64,000 bases of DNA from JANMJD01 sp963847945. Lineage in GTDB: Bacteria > Actinomycetota > Acidimicrobiia > Acidimicrobiales > Ilumatobacteraceae. The notes beneath the pieces were generated by a model, which saw nothing but the letters and a program-made list of their open reading frames with translations, was not told the origin of the DNA and made no database searches. Location: NCBI GenBank assembly GCA_963847945.1, contig CAWKBX010000017.1, positions 186,001 through 250,000 on the forward strand, read 5' to 3'. The position numbers were made by a program, and so were the translations under genes. Shown here one piece after another: positions 32,860 to 42,400 of this stretch (position 1 is the stretch's first letter; every line of letters begins with the position of its first letter).

Positions 32860-33657
32860 GTGCCCGAAGGTGACACCATCCATCGCGCCGCAACAGCGTT
32901 GCGAACGGCGTTGGTCGGCCATGAGATGCGGGCGTTCAGCGCGCCACGACTGACGACTCGTCACCCGGCGGTGGGCGATGTCGTCGAGTCGGTCGAGAGC
33001 ATCGGCAAGCACCTCGAGATCGTCTGGAGCAGTGGGGTCGTGCTGCGCACCCATATGCGGATGACCGGCTCCTGGCACCTGTACCGCGAGGGCGAACGGT
33101 GGCGCCTGCCGCGACACGACGCCCGAGTGGTGATCACCACCGATGAGTGGGTCGCCGTGTGCTTTCGCGCCCCCGAGGTGGAGACCTATCTCGCCCACGA
33201 CGTGCCGGCGGCCCTCGCTCATCTCGGCCCCGACCTGTGTCGCGACGACGCCGACCTGACGCTTTGTGTGACCCGGCTGATCGAGTTCCCCGACCCGGAG
33301 CAGTCGATCGCCGAAGTGCTGCTCGACCAGCGCGTTGCCTGTGGGGTCGGAAATGTGTTCAAGAGCGAGGTGTTGTTCGCCTGTCGGGTCGACCCGTTCG
33401 CCGCGGTCGCCTCGATCGACGCGGTCACGGCCACGGCGTTGATCGAGACGGCGGCGCGGATGCTGCGGGCCAATCTGACGGGCGGGCAGCGCACGACGGT
33501 GACGTCTGCGCGCGCCCCGGGTGGGCTCGCCGTCTATGGCCGATCGGGGCGGCCGTGCACTATTTGCGCGACGACGATCTCGTTTCGTCGCCATGGACGT
33601 CACGACCGTTCGACATTCTGGTGCCCGACCTGTCAGTCGCCCGCCGACACGCCCTGA
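32860..33657 (+). CDS. Fpg/Nei-family DNA glycosylase (endonuclease VIII type)
   Basis: 265 residues starting (M)PEGDTIHRAA: Pro2 and Glu3 are the catalytic N-terminus of the Fpg/Nei family, exposed after removal of Met. The central H2TH region includes EVLLDQRVACGVGNVFKSEVL, and the C-terminus has a zinc finger with CTIC and CPTC. The enzyme excises oxidised bases and nicks the abasic site by beta/delta elimination. The sequence resembles actinobacterial Nei proteins more than Fpg (PEGDTIHR rather than PELPEVE). The GTG at 32860 was chosen because the enzyme needs Pro at position 2 and because TACGAT lies 6 nt upstream; an upstream ATG at 32794 overlaps the previous gene and would bury the catalytic Pro. 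Confidence 0.92.
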   Translation: MPEGDTIHRAATALRTALVGHEMRAFSAPRLTTRHPAVGDVVESVESIGKHLEIVWSSGVVLRTHMRMTGSWHLYREGERWRLPRHDARVVITTDEWVAVCFRAPEVETYLAHDVPAALAHLGPDLCRDDADLTLCVTRLIEFPDPEQSIAEVLLDQRVACGVGNVFKSEVLFACRVDPFAAVASIDAVTATALIETAARMLRANLTGGQRTTVTSARAPGGLAVYGRSGRPCTICATTISFRRHGRHDRSTFWCPTCQSPADTP

Positions 33658-34077
33658 TCAGCCGCGGAGTTCCTTGCGGCGGACGAATTTGAGGCCGCTC
33701 CACGTGCCGTCGATCGCGCAGACCTTCACATCCACCCAGCCGGTGGGCAGAAAGTCCTCCCGTAGGGTCGTCTCGGTAATGTCGGTGGGGGCTCCGCTCG
33801 CCTTCTTCGGCCAGGCGACCCACACGGTCCCGAGCTGACCAACGGCGCTGGTCAACCCAGTCCATGCCTCGACAAGCCGCGCTCGTTCGGTGAAGAAGCC
33901 GATCACCAAGGTAGTGCCGTCGATGCCGGACACCCAGGTGGACCCGTCGGGGAGTTCGCCGAGTGTCTGATCGAAGCCCGGTGGGGCGTTGACAGTGGCG
34001 AACACCATCTCGGGTTTGATCCCGAATTTCTTGGGCAGCGGCGTGCCGGAGTATCCGGCAGCGGAACTCTCGGCCAT
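33658..34077 (-). CDS. DUF3052 family protein
   Basis: 139 residues starting MAESSAAGYSGTPLPKKFGI, the typical start of the actinobacterial DUF3052 family, and containing the conserved VWVAWPKKASG and DVKVCAIDGTWSGLKFV. The function of the family is unknown; it is small and cytosolic. The ATG at 34077 has a strong ribosome binding site (AAGGAGGG about 8 nt upstream). That site partly overlaps the arm of a perfect hairpin (34090-34117) which also separates the gene from the ABC permease upstream. Its stop abuts the convergent glycosylase stop. Confidence 0.88.
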   Translation of the reverse strand: MAESSAAGYSGTPLPKKFGIKPEMVFATVNAPPGFDQTLGELPDGSTWVSGIDGTTLVIGFFTERARLVEAWTGLTSAVGQLGTVWVAWPKKASGAPTDITETTLREDFLPTGWVDVKVCAIDGTWSGLKFVRRKELRG

Positions 34078-34089
34078 GAGGCCGCCCTC

Positions 34090-34117
34090 CTTCCACCGCG
34101 TCACAACGCGGTGGAAG
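34090..34117 (-). terminator. Perfect 12-bp hairpin between the ABC permease gene and the DUF3052 gene
   Basis: CTTCCACCGCGT, a 4-nt loop, then ACGCGGTGGAAG. On the minus strand it lies 30 nt after the permease stop and 12 nt before the DUF3052 ATG. It has no U-tract. Its distal arm ends in GGAAG, which runs into the AAGGAGGG ribosome binding site, so it may act as terminator, as an RBS-masking structure, or both. Confidence 0.5.
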
Positions 34118-34146
34118 AAGACTATGCGGCTAGCCGAGACGGCCGG

Positions 34147-36705
34147 TCAGGTCGAGGCGAGGGCCTCGACGATGTCGACCTTGTTGGCTCGGATCGATGG
34201 GTAGATCGAGGCGAGAACTCCGACGATCACCGAGAGCACCAGCATGACGATGATCGAGGCGACCGGGATCGTGAAGGTGTTGAAGCCTTCGTCGCGCAGT
34301 GAGACGACCAGGGCATAGCCCAACAGCAACCCGACGATCACGCCCACCACGGTGCCGAGCAGCGAGGTGATCACCGATTCCCAACCGACAGACTCGCTGA
34401 CCTGGCGCTTGGTCATCCCGACGGCCCGGGCGAGCGCAAGCTCCTTCTTGCGTTCGAGCACGCTCAACGCCAGGGCGAGGACGATGCCGAAGAAAGCGAT
34501 CACGACCGACAAACCGAGCAGGCCGTAGACCAGCCCGACGAGCTGATTGAGCTGCTCACCCCGCTCGGCGATGTAAGCGTCGCGAGTTTGCAGCTTGCCG
34601 AGTCCGTTGGCCTTCACCGCGGCCTCGAGCGCGGTGGTCACCGCCGCCTTGTCGGCCCCGGGAGCGAGGCTGGCGAACACGACCAGTAACGGGATGTCGG
34701 CGGTGGTCTCGGCGAACAGGTCGCGGCTGACGGTGTACGCACCAGCGAGGACATCCTCGGCGTAGATGCCTTGCACCTCGAGTTGGCGGGTCTGGCCGTC
34801 GATCAGTTGAATCTCGACGGGGCTACCAAGGGTGAGTGAGTCCTTCTCGGCGCGCTTCTCGCTGATGACGATGCCTTCGGCGGTGAGATCGGTGATCGAA
34901 CCCGAGGTGAACTTGAGGTCGAACACGTCACCGACCGAGGCCGGGTCGACCACCGTGAGCTGGCGGCCCTTGCCATCGACGAGCCCGAGCGAGATCGAGA
35001 TACCCGAGGCCGACCCGACCCCGTCGATGGCACTCAGCTCATCGGTGAACTCGGTGTTGAAGCCACCGATCACTGGTCCGCCACCGCCTTCGGTGTCGAG
35101 GGTGATGGCGTAGTCGCCGGTGAACTGGCGGCCGAAGATGTCGCGAATCGAGCTCTTCGTCGATGCTGCGGCGACCTGTACGCCGCTGACCAGGGCGACG
35201 CCGACCATCAACGCCGCCGCGGTGCGCGCCGTGCGGCGCGGGTTGCGGCTGGCGTTGTCGACGGCCATCCGCCCGGTGATGCCTCGCCAGCGTGCGACCG
35301 GGCCACCGAGTAGTCGGGCGATCGGGCTGGCGACCAACGGCAGCAGCACGTACAGCGCCACGAACAGCACGAGGGCGCCGAGTCCGAAGAAGATGGGCTG
35401 CTTGCCGAACAGACCGAAGAGAATCGCACCGGCCCCGATGGCGAAGAGCACCGAACCGGTGATCACCCGCCCGCGATTGGCTCCCGGAGCTTCGATCGCG
35501 CTCGACCGCATCGCCTCGACCGGCTTGATTCGCCCGGCCTTCAACGAGGGGAACAGGGCGGCGAACAAGGTGATCAGCGTGCCGACGACCAACGTCAAGA
35601 TGACAGTGCGGGGCAGGATGACCAGGCCGACCGATGGAATGTCGATCGAGAACACACCGAGCAGCGCCTTGATGCCCGCCGCCAGGCCGATTCCGCCGAG
35701 GAACCCGAGGAGCGACCCGACGATCCCGATGGCGAGGGCCTCCAGCATCGATGCCGACACGACCTGTCGGCTGGTGGCGCCGATGGCCCGCAGCAGGGCG
35801 TTCTCCTTCAGTCGCTGGGCCTGGCTGATCGAAAACACGTTGGCGATCACGAAGCTGCCGACGAAGAGCGCCACCAGGGCGAAGACGGTCAGGAAGATGA
35901 TGAAGAAGTTGAGCGCCTTGCGGACATCGCTTTGATTCTCCTTGGTGATCTCGGCCCCGGTCAGCACCTGGAGTTCGTCGTCACCGAGGCTGGTGGCGAT
36001 CGCGGTGGCGAGTTGCTTGTCGTCGACCGAACCGTCGCCCTTGACGATCATCCAGTCGGCGACCTGCGTACCGGCGATGCGTTGGGGCAGCAGGAAGCTC
36101 TGGGCGGTCTCGAGGGTGAAGATCGCCTGCGATGCGCCGCCGGGGGAGTCGACGGTGCCGAACTTGACGATGCCGACCAGGGTGAACTGCTCGGTGCCAC
36201 GGGTGCCGTTGATCGTGATCTTCTCGCCGACCTGGTACTTCTCCTTCTTGGCCGACCCGACATCGATCGCCACCTCGTCGGGGGCGGTTGGCGGGCGACC
36301 CTCCGCATAGATCCACGGCGACACCGCGGGGTCGAGATAGTTGCCACCGAACGTCGGCCCGGAGACCTTCATCGGCTTGCCCTCGCGGGTGAAGATCGCT
36401 GCGCTGGCCTGAATCTGAGGGATGGCGAATTCGACGCCCGGTACCTTTTCGATCTCGGCGACGAGCGCGTCGGGAATGCGGTTACGGAGCTCGCTGCCGA
36501 AGTCGCCTTCGATGACGACCGAGGAGCGCACCACCGCATCGGTGTTGGCGTTGATGTCGGCGAACAGATCGTCGAAGGTGCGACCGATGGTGTCGGTGAA
36601 AATGAAGCTGCCGCTGAGGAAGGCGGTGCCGAGGACCACCGCGAAGGCGGTGAGCAGCAGGCGGAGCTTGCGGGCGAGGATGCCCTTGAGTACGACGTTG
36701 AACAT
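34147..36705 (-). CDS. ABC transporter permease, MacB/FtsX type
   Basis: 852 residues. An N-terminal membrane helix (LLLTAFAVVLGTAFLSGSFIF) is followed by a large extracytoplasmic MacB-like core, then two FtsX domains with three to four helices each (about residues 265-400 and 725-845) around a second periplasmic domain, plus extra helices near 410-470. Such permeases move lipoproteins, antimicrobial peptides or signals, or transmit force, rather than import small solutes. It starts 5 nt after the stop of its ATPase partner, so the pair is co-transcribed. A two-component system directly upstream suggests stress-induced expression. Substrate unknown. Confidence 0.9.
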   Translation of the reverse strand: MFNVVLKGILARKLRLLLTAFAVVLGTAFLSGSFIFTDTIGRTFDDLFADINANTDAVVRSSVVIEGDFGSELRNRIPDALVAEIEKVPGVEFAIPQIQASAAIFTREGKPMKVSGPTFGGNYLDPAVSPWIYAEGRPPTAPDEVAIDVGSAKKEKYQVGEKITINGTRGTEQFTLVGIVKFGTVDSPGGASQAIFTLETAQSFLLPQRIAGTQVADWMIVKGDGSVDDKQLATAIATSLGDDELQVLTGAEITKENQSDVRKALNFFIIFLTVFALVALFVGSFVIANVFSISQAQRLKENALLRAIGATSRQVVSASMLEALAIGIVGSLLGFLGGIGLAAGIKALLGVFSIDIPSVGLVILPRTVILTLVVGTLITLFAALFPSLKAGRIKPVEAMRSSAIEAPGANRGRVITGSVLFAIGAGAILFGLFGKQPIFFGLGALVLFVALYVLLPLVASPIARLLGGPVARWRGITGRMAVDNASRNPRRTARTAAALMVGVALVSGVQVAAASTKSSIRDIFGRQFTGDYAITLDTEGGGGPVIGGFNTEFTDELSAIDGVGSASGISISLGLVDGKGRQLTVVDPASVGDVFDLKFTSGSITDLTAEGIVISEKRAEKDSLTLGSPVEIQLIDGQTRQLEVQGIYAEDVLAGAYTVSRDLFAETTADIPLLVVFASLAPGADKAAVTTALEAAVKANGLGKLQTRDAYIAERGEQLNQLVGLVYGLLGLSVVIAFFGIVLALALSVLERKKELALARAVGMTKRQVSESVGWESVITSLLGTVVGVIVGLLLGYALVVSLRDEGFNTFTIPVASIIVMLVLSVIVGVLASIYPSIRANKVDIVEALAST

Positions 36706-36710
36706 GATGC

Positions 36711-37472
36711 TCAGTCCCCGAAGCGCTTCATCCGGTCGAGCACTTTGTCGGCCGTCGGGTCGTCCATCTCGTCGACGATCTTGCCGTCGGCGAGGAACAC
36801 CGCTCGGTCGGCGTACGAGGCGGCGACGGGGTCGTGGGTGACCATCACGATCGTCTGACCGAACTCGCGGACCGCGCGGCGCATGAAGTCGAGGATCTCG
36901 GCCCCGGTGCGCGAGTCGAGATTGCCGGTCGGTTCGTCGGCGAAGATGATCTTCGGTTTGGTCGCCAGCGCCCGGGCGACGGCCACCCGTTGTTGTTGCC
37001 CACCCGATAGTTCGCTCGGGCGGTGCTTGAGCCGTGATGCCAGCCCGACGGTCTCGACGACCCGGTCGATCCAGGCTTGGTCGCCTTTGGTGCCACCGAG
37101 GGCGAGGGGCAGGGTGATGTTCTCGGCGGCCGTCAGCGTGGGGATCAGGTTGTAGGCCTGGAAGATGAAGCCGATCTGGTCGCGGCGAACCTGGGTGAGC
37201 TGCTTGTCATTGAGCGTGGCCAGGAAAGTCTCGCCGATGTACACCGAGCCCGACGTGAGCGAATCGAGCCCGGCGAGGCAGTGAAGCAGCGTCGACTTGC
37301 CCGAGCCCGAGGGACCCATGATCGCCGTGAACCGGCCGGTCTCGAAGGCGATCGACACGTTGTCGAGGGCGCGGACCTCGCTGTCACCACTTCCGTAGGT
37401 CTTGGTCGCTTCGATGGCGCCGGCGGCGGCGGTGCGGGGGGCAGTCGAAGGCTGGGGGGCAGGCATCGTCAT
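36711..37472 (-). CDS. ABC transporter ATP-binding protein (MacB/LolD type)
   Basis: 253 residues with Walker A GPSGSGKST, Q-loop IFQAYNLIP, signature LSGGQQQRVAVARAL, Walker B IIFADEPTGNLD and the switch His in VMVTHD. The EPTGNLDS sequence is characteristic of the MacB/LolD/FtsE group that pairs with FtsX-like permeases, which is what follows 5 nt downstream. It drives the transporter with ATP on the cytoplasmic face. The first 20 residues are a Pro/Ala-rich extension. It follows the response regulator gene after 85 nt. Confidence 0.93.
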   Translation of the reverse strand: MTMPAPQPSTAPRTAAAGAIEATKTYGSGDSEVRALDNVSIAFETGRFTAIMGPSGSGKSTLLHCLAGLDSLTSGSVYIGETFLATLNDKQLTQVRRDQIGFIFQAYNLIPTLTAAENITLPLALGGTKGDQAWIDRVVETVGLASRLKHRPSELSGGQQQRVAVARALATKPKIIFADEPTGNLDSRTGAEILDFMRRAVREFGQTIVMVTHDPVAASYADRAVFLADGKIVDEMDDPTADKVLDRMKRFGD

Positions 37473-37557
37473 GGCCCTAGTTGTACTCCGGAAATCGATG
37501 CTTTCCCTCCACCTTTTGGGTGACCTCTGTCAGCCGGAAGACGGAGCAACGTCGACC

Positions 37558-38229
37558 TCAATCGAGCCCGGGAGTGACCAGCCCCGACTCGTAGGCCATC
37601 ACGACCGCCTGCACCCGGTCGCGCAGGTTGAGCTTCGACAACACCCGTCCGAGGTGGGTCTTGACCGTCGCTTCGCCGAGATAGAGCCGTTCGGCGACTT
37701 CGGAGTTGCTCAAACCGCGGGCGACGAGCTTAAGGACCTCCAACTCACGTTCGGTCAGGTCATCGAGGCCGGGGACGGGGATCAGCGCCGGGTCGGGGCG
37801 CCGGGTGACCTCCTCGATGAGGCGCCGAGTGACCGATGGCGACAACAGCGCGTCGCCCCGATGCACCACTCTCACCGCATCGATCAACTGTTCCGCCGGA
37901 GCGTCCTTGAGCAGGAACCCGCTCGCTCCCGAGCGCAGTACGGCATAGACGTAGGCATCGAGATCGAACGTGGTCAACACCAGGATTCGCGGGTCTGATC
38001 CGTCGGAACGGTGTTCGGACAGGATTCGCGCGGTTGCTTCGACCCCGTCCATCCGCGGCATTCGGATGTCCATCAGAATCACGTCGGGCCGGCAACGTCC
38101 GACGATCTCGGTGGCCTCGACCCCGTCAGCAGCCTCGCCGACGACGGTGAAGTCGTCTTCGGATTCCAGAATCATCCGGAATCCGGCGCGGACCATTGCC
38201 TGATCGTCGACCAACATGATGCGGATCAT
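37558..38229 (-). CDS. NarL/LuxR-type response regulator
   Basis: 223 residues: receiver domain with the acidic pocket D8 D9, phospho-acceptor D54 (VILMDIRMP), the conserved Thr (VLTTFD) and Lys (FLLKDAPAEQL), then a LuxR helix-turn-helix (about 155-215, LTERELEVLKLVARGLSNSEVAERLYLGE). The start is the ATG at 38229, giving MIRIMLVDDQ, because it overlaps the kinase stop in an ATGA and the reading frame further upstream lies inside the kinase gene. It probably controls the ABC transporter genes downstream. Confidence 0.93.
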   Translation of the reverse strand: MIRIMLVDDQAMVRAGFRMILESEDDFTVVGEAADGVEATEIVGRCRPDVILMDIRMPRMDGVEATARILSEHRSDGSDPRILVLTTFDLDAYVYAVLRSGASGFLLKDAPAEQLIDAVRVVHRGDALLSPSVTRRLIEEVTRRPDPALIPVPGLDDLTERELEVLKLVARGLSNSEVAERLYLGEATVKTHLGRVLSKLNLRDRVQAVVMAYESGLVTPGLD

Positions 38230-39423
38230 TGGGGCGCTCCGAGCTGTTCGGGGCCGGCGGGCGGCCCGTCGAGGGGAAACTGGGCGCGTACCTGCCACCC
38301 GCCGCCAGTCCTCGGTCCGGCGTCGAGCCGACCTCCGCAGCTGGCGACCCGCTCGCGCATGCCGAGCAGGCCGAGTCCGGTCTCGGGGCCTGGTCGCCGA
38401 GTTGACGCCCCGCGACCGTGGTCGACCACCGCGACGATGAGGGCGTCGGGGAGTCGATCGACGGTGACCGCCGGGGCGGCCTCGGGCCCGGCGTGCTTGC
38501 GCACGTTGGTCAGCGCCTCCTGCACCACTCGGTAGGCTGCCAGCTCCACCCCTGGCGGGAGATCGCCGACGAAACCGCGGACCTCGAGCGTCACCCGACT
38601 GTCGGGATCGGCGTCGAGAAGAGCAGGCAGGTCGGTGAGCGAAGGTACCGGGCTCCATTCGGCGTGGTTCTCGGGATCGGAGCGCAACACACCGAGCACC
38701 CGGCGCATCTCGTTCATCGCCTGCCGTCCATGCGACTCGATGTTCGCCAGCGCCTCGGTGGCCTGATCGGGGTTCTTGGTGAGCTGACGACGGGCCGCGG
38801 CGGCCTGGATGACCATCACGCTCAACGAGTGGGCGACGACATCATGGAGTTCGCGGGCGATGCGGGTGCGCTCCTCGCCGACACGCTGCATGGCGAGCAG
38901 TTCGCGTTCACGTTCGGCTCGTTCCGCTCGATCCGCGAGGTCGGCGATATCGCTCGCGGCGGCGGCGGACGTTGTCGCCCAGGATGAACGCGCTGGGCAG
39001 AATCCCGAGGGTGAAGACGAACGCGCCCCAATCGGGGGTTGGGAGGGCGGCCGACACGGTGGCGGCGGCGACGACCGCTCCGGCGTGCCACTGGCGGGCC
39101 GGAGCCTCGACGCGGCCGGCGACGGTGTAGAGCATGATCAATACCCCCAACCAGCCTGCCCCGGAGTAGTTGCGGGCGTCGAAGGCGATCTGGGCGGCGA
39201 CGACCGCCCACAGCGCCGGTACGGGGTGAAGACGGCGCCCGGCGATCGGCAGCATCGTGACGACGCCGAGGCCGAATGCCCACGCATCGGGGCGTCGAAC
39301 GTTGTCCAACGAACCGCTGGTGGCGACGGCGACCATCGTCAGGATGGTGAGGACCACTGCAATGGTCACATCGGTCGCGACCGGATGCGCCCGGCACCGC
39401 AGGATCGGGTGTGGGCGCCTCAT
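38226..39423 (-). CDS. Sensor histidine kinase, HPK7/NarX-like (one frameshift)
   Basis: The N-terminal half (about residues 20-150) holds several membrane helices; the C-terminal half has the dimerisation/phospho-acceptor helix RTRIARELHDVVAHSLSVMV, the HisKA_3 signature with His in ELHD, and a HATPase with EALTNVRKHA and GLGLLGMRERV. At about 38951 one extra base splits the two: upstream DNVRRRRERY and, one frame over, ADLADRAERAERERELLAMQRVGEER join perfectly. The ATG at 39423 has TACCGT 7 nt upstream, a leaderless promoter. The 3' end overlaps the regulator gene by 4 nt. The pair is likely an envelope-stress system for the transporter that follows. Confidence 0.85.
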
Positions 39424-39430
39424 TGTCGCG

Positions 39431-39436
39431 ACGGTA
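39431..39436 (-). promoter_or_regulatory. -10 box (TACCGT) for the kinase-regulator-ABC unit
   Basis: TACCGT on the minus strand lies 7 nt before the ATG at 39423, so the operon mRNA probably begins at or next to the start codon. Confidence 0.45.
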
Positions 39437-39496
39437 GAGCACTGTGGCGTCAATCACCCTCCTTCTATGGGCTGATTGGCCTACGATCAGCGGTTG

Positions 39497-42400
39497 ATGA
39501 GTTGCACCTCGTGTGGCAACCCGCTTCCCGCTGGAGCGCGGTTCTGCCCAACTTGCGGGTCGTCGGTCATTCCGGCGCGTTCGGAGGAGAGGCGCGTCGT
39601 CACGGTGCTCTTCGCCGATGTCGTCGGATACACCGCGCTTGCCGAGTTTCGCGACCCTGAGCAGGTGAAACGGATCATCGATAGCTGCTTCGAGCGACTC
39701 GTGCACGATGTGACGTCGTTCGGCGGCACGGTCGACAAGATCCTCGGCGATGGCATCGTCGCCCTGTTCGGTGCCCCGATCGCCCATGAGGACGATGCCG
39801 AGCGGGCCGTGCGGGCGGCGTTGCGGATGCAAGAGACGGTGCGTGGCTACCGGATCGGCCCCGATGGACCGTTGCGGATGCGGATCGGGGTCAACACCGG
39901 TGAGGTTCTGGTCGGCGCATTACGGGCCGGCGGTGACTACACCGCGATGGGCGATGTGGTCAACAGCGCGGCCCGGCTACAGGCCCATGCCCCACCGGGC
40001 CGGGTCCTCGTCGGCGACCCGACATATGCGTTGAGCAGCGAGTCCATCGGGTACGAGGCGTTCGGCGAAATCGACGTGAAGGGCCGCGAGCAGGGGATCG
40101 TCGCCTGGCTGGCCGAATCGCCGATCGCTCCTCCGGGCGGACACCGGCGGCGGGTCGACGTACCCTTCGTCGGTCGCGATGCCGAACTCGGCCTGATTGC
40201 CCAGGGACTCGACATGGCGATCGGCCGTGGTCGCGCCCTGCTCGTCGCGGTCGAGGGTGAGGGCGGCGTCGGCAAGAGCCGTCTGGTCGAGGAGATCGCC
40301 TCGCGGGCCACCGACGCCCACCACGCCATGGTCATCGTCGGAGCCTGCGCGCCATACGGGCAATCGAGCGTGTGGTCGCCGCTGGCCAGCGCGTTGACGT
40401 CGTTCCTCCATCTGGATGTCTCGGCGACCCCCGATGAAATTCGGGCCAAGGTCACCCGTCGGTCGGCGCAACTACTCGACCGGCCGGCCGAAGACGACGA
40501 GGTGCAGCGGATCAGCGAGGCGTTCCTGCACCTGCTCGGCCACCAGTCGGTGCTCGACGCGATGGATCCCGCCCGGCTCAACGACGAGGTGCTGCGGGCG
40601 ATCGTGACCGGTCTGCAGGCCGCGGTGAAACATGCCCCGGTGATGGTGGCGATCACCGATATCCACTGGGCCGACCCGACGATGCTCGCTCTGTTCGGGC
40701 AGATGCTGGCCAAGCTGGCGTCGCTCCCGGTGGTGCTGCTGACGACCAGCCGGCCCGACGTCGACACCATATGGCCTCCGGCATCGGGCGGGTACTCGAT
40801 GGTGCGGATGCGTCTCGAACCGCTCGACCGGGTGGCATCGAGCGAGTTGGCCAAGTCGATTCTCGGCGACATTGCCGACGATCACATCGTCTCGCGGCTG
40901 TTTGAGCACAGTGGGGGTAACCCGTTGTTCCTCGAGGAGTTGGCGACGCTGCTGGCCGATCGGGAGTCGGGGGCGGCGACGATCGATCTACCCGATTCGC
41001 TGCGGGCGCTGATCGCCGCCCGCCTCGACCGACTCCCCGGGGCACAACGGCTGATGCTCGACAACGCCGCGGTGCTCGGGAGTTCGGGGGTCTGGTCGCA
41101 TCTGGTCCGGTTCGGTGAGGGTTTGGGTACGCCGGCCGAGCCGGCTGCGCTCGAGGCGCTCGCCGAGGCTGGTTTGCTGGCCGTCGACGGCCGCCGCTGG
41201 CACTTCCGTAGCGAGTCGGTGCGAGACGTGGCATATCAGACGCTGACCAAGGCGTCGCGGGCGTTGCGGCACCTCGGCGTCGCCCGAGCCATGCAGGACG
41301 CGACGTCACGAACCGGTGCCGAGGAAGAGATCGCCCATCACTACGCCTCGGCGGCCGAGCTGGTCAAAGAGGTCGGGCACGTCGATGGGGTGCCTCGTGA
41401 CGTCATTGCCCGTGCCGTGAGCCATCTGGCCGAGGCGGCCGAACGAGCCGTCGACCAGATGTACGCCCGCACGGGTTACCGCTTGGCGAGTCGAGGGCTC
41501 GACGTGCTCGACGGTATCGAACAGCCCGACGTGGTCGCCGCCCGACGTCGCCTGCTGATCGTGCGGAGCGAGGCGTTGACCGATTTGCGTGAACTCGACC
41601 GGGCCCGCAGCGATCTGGAAGCGCTGGTCGCCGAGGCCGCTGCTGACTTCGACGTTCGGGTCGAAGGGGCGGCGCACCGGTTGTTGGCCGAGGTGGCCCG
41701 GCTCGAAGGTCGATTCGTCGACTCGCGACGCGAATTCGCCGACTCGATTGCGATTTGGCGATCCATCAACGACGACGGCGAGTTGGCCCGCGCCTTGCGC
41801 GGCCGCGGGTTTCTGGAGGTGTTCGGCGGCTCCCCGCGCCAGGCCGAACCGTTCCTCGCCGAGGCCGACGAGTTGTACGAACGGTTGGGTGATCGCGGCG
41901 GCCACGCCTGGGTCGAGCAGCATCGGGCGTGGATGTCGTTCCTCGCCGGCGACCACGTGACCGCCGAACGACAGATCTTGGCCGCCGCCGACACGATGGC
42001 CGAACTCGACGATCAGGGCGGGCTGGGCTGGGCGTTCGGATTGTTGGCCTACGTACGCTTCTTCGCCGGTCGCCGCGACGAGGCGGCTGAGCTGGCCGCC
42101 CGGGTGCGCAGCGAAGCCGAAGCCCGCGGCGACGATTGGGCGGCGGGCATGATGCAGGCGTTGCAGGCCGCGCTGACCCTGTGGGATGGCCGGACTGCCG
42201 AGGCGCTGCAGCTCTCCGAGGCCGCCCGGGTGCGGTTCCGCCGCCTGGGTGATCGGCAGGGTGAGCTGCAGGCCCTCGCTCCCGGACTCCGGGCGATGGT
42301 CGCCCTTGGGCGCCAGAGCGACGCTCGCCAGTTGGCCGAAGAAGTCTCGGCGATCGCCGCGTCGTTCGGTCAACGCGTCTACTCGGCGATGATCGAGGCG

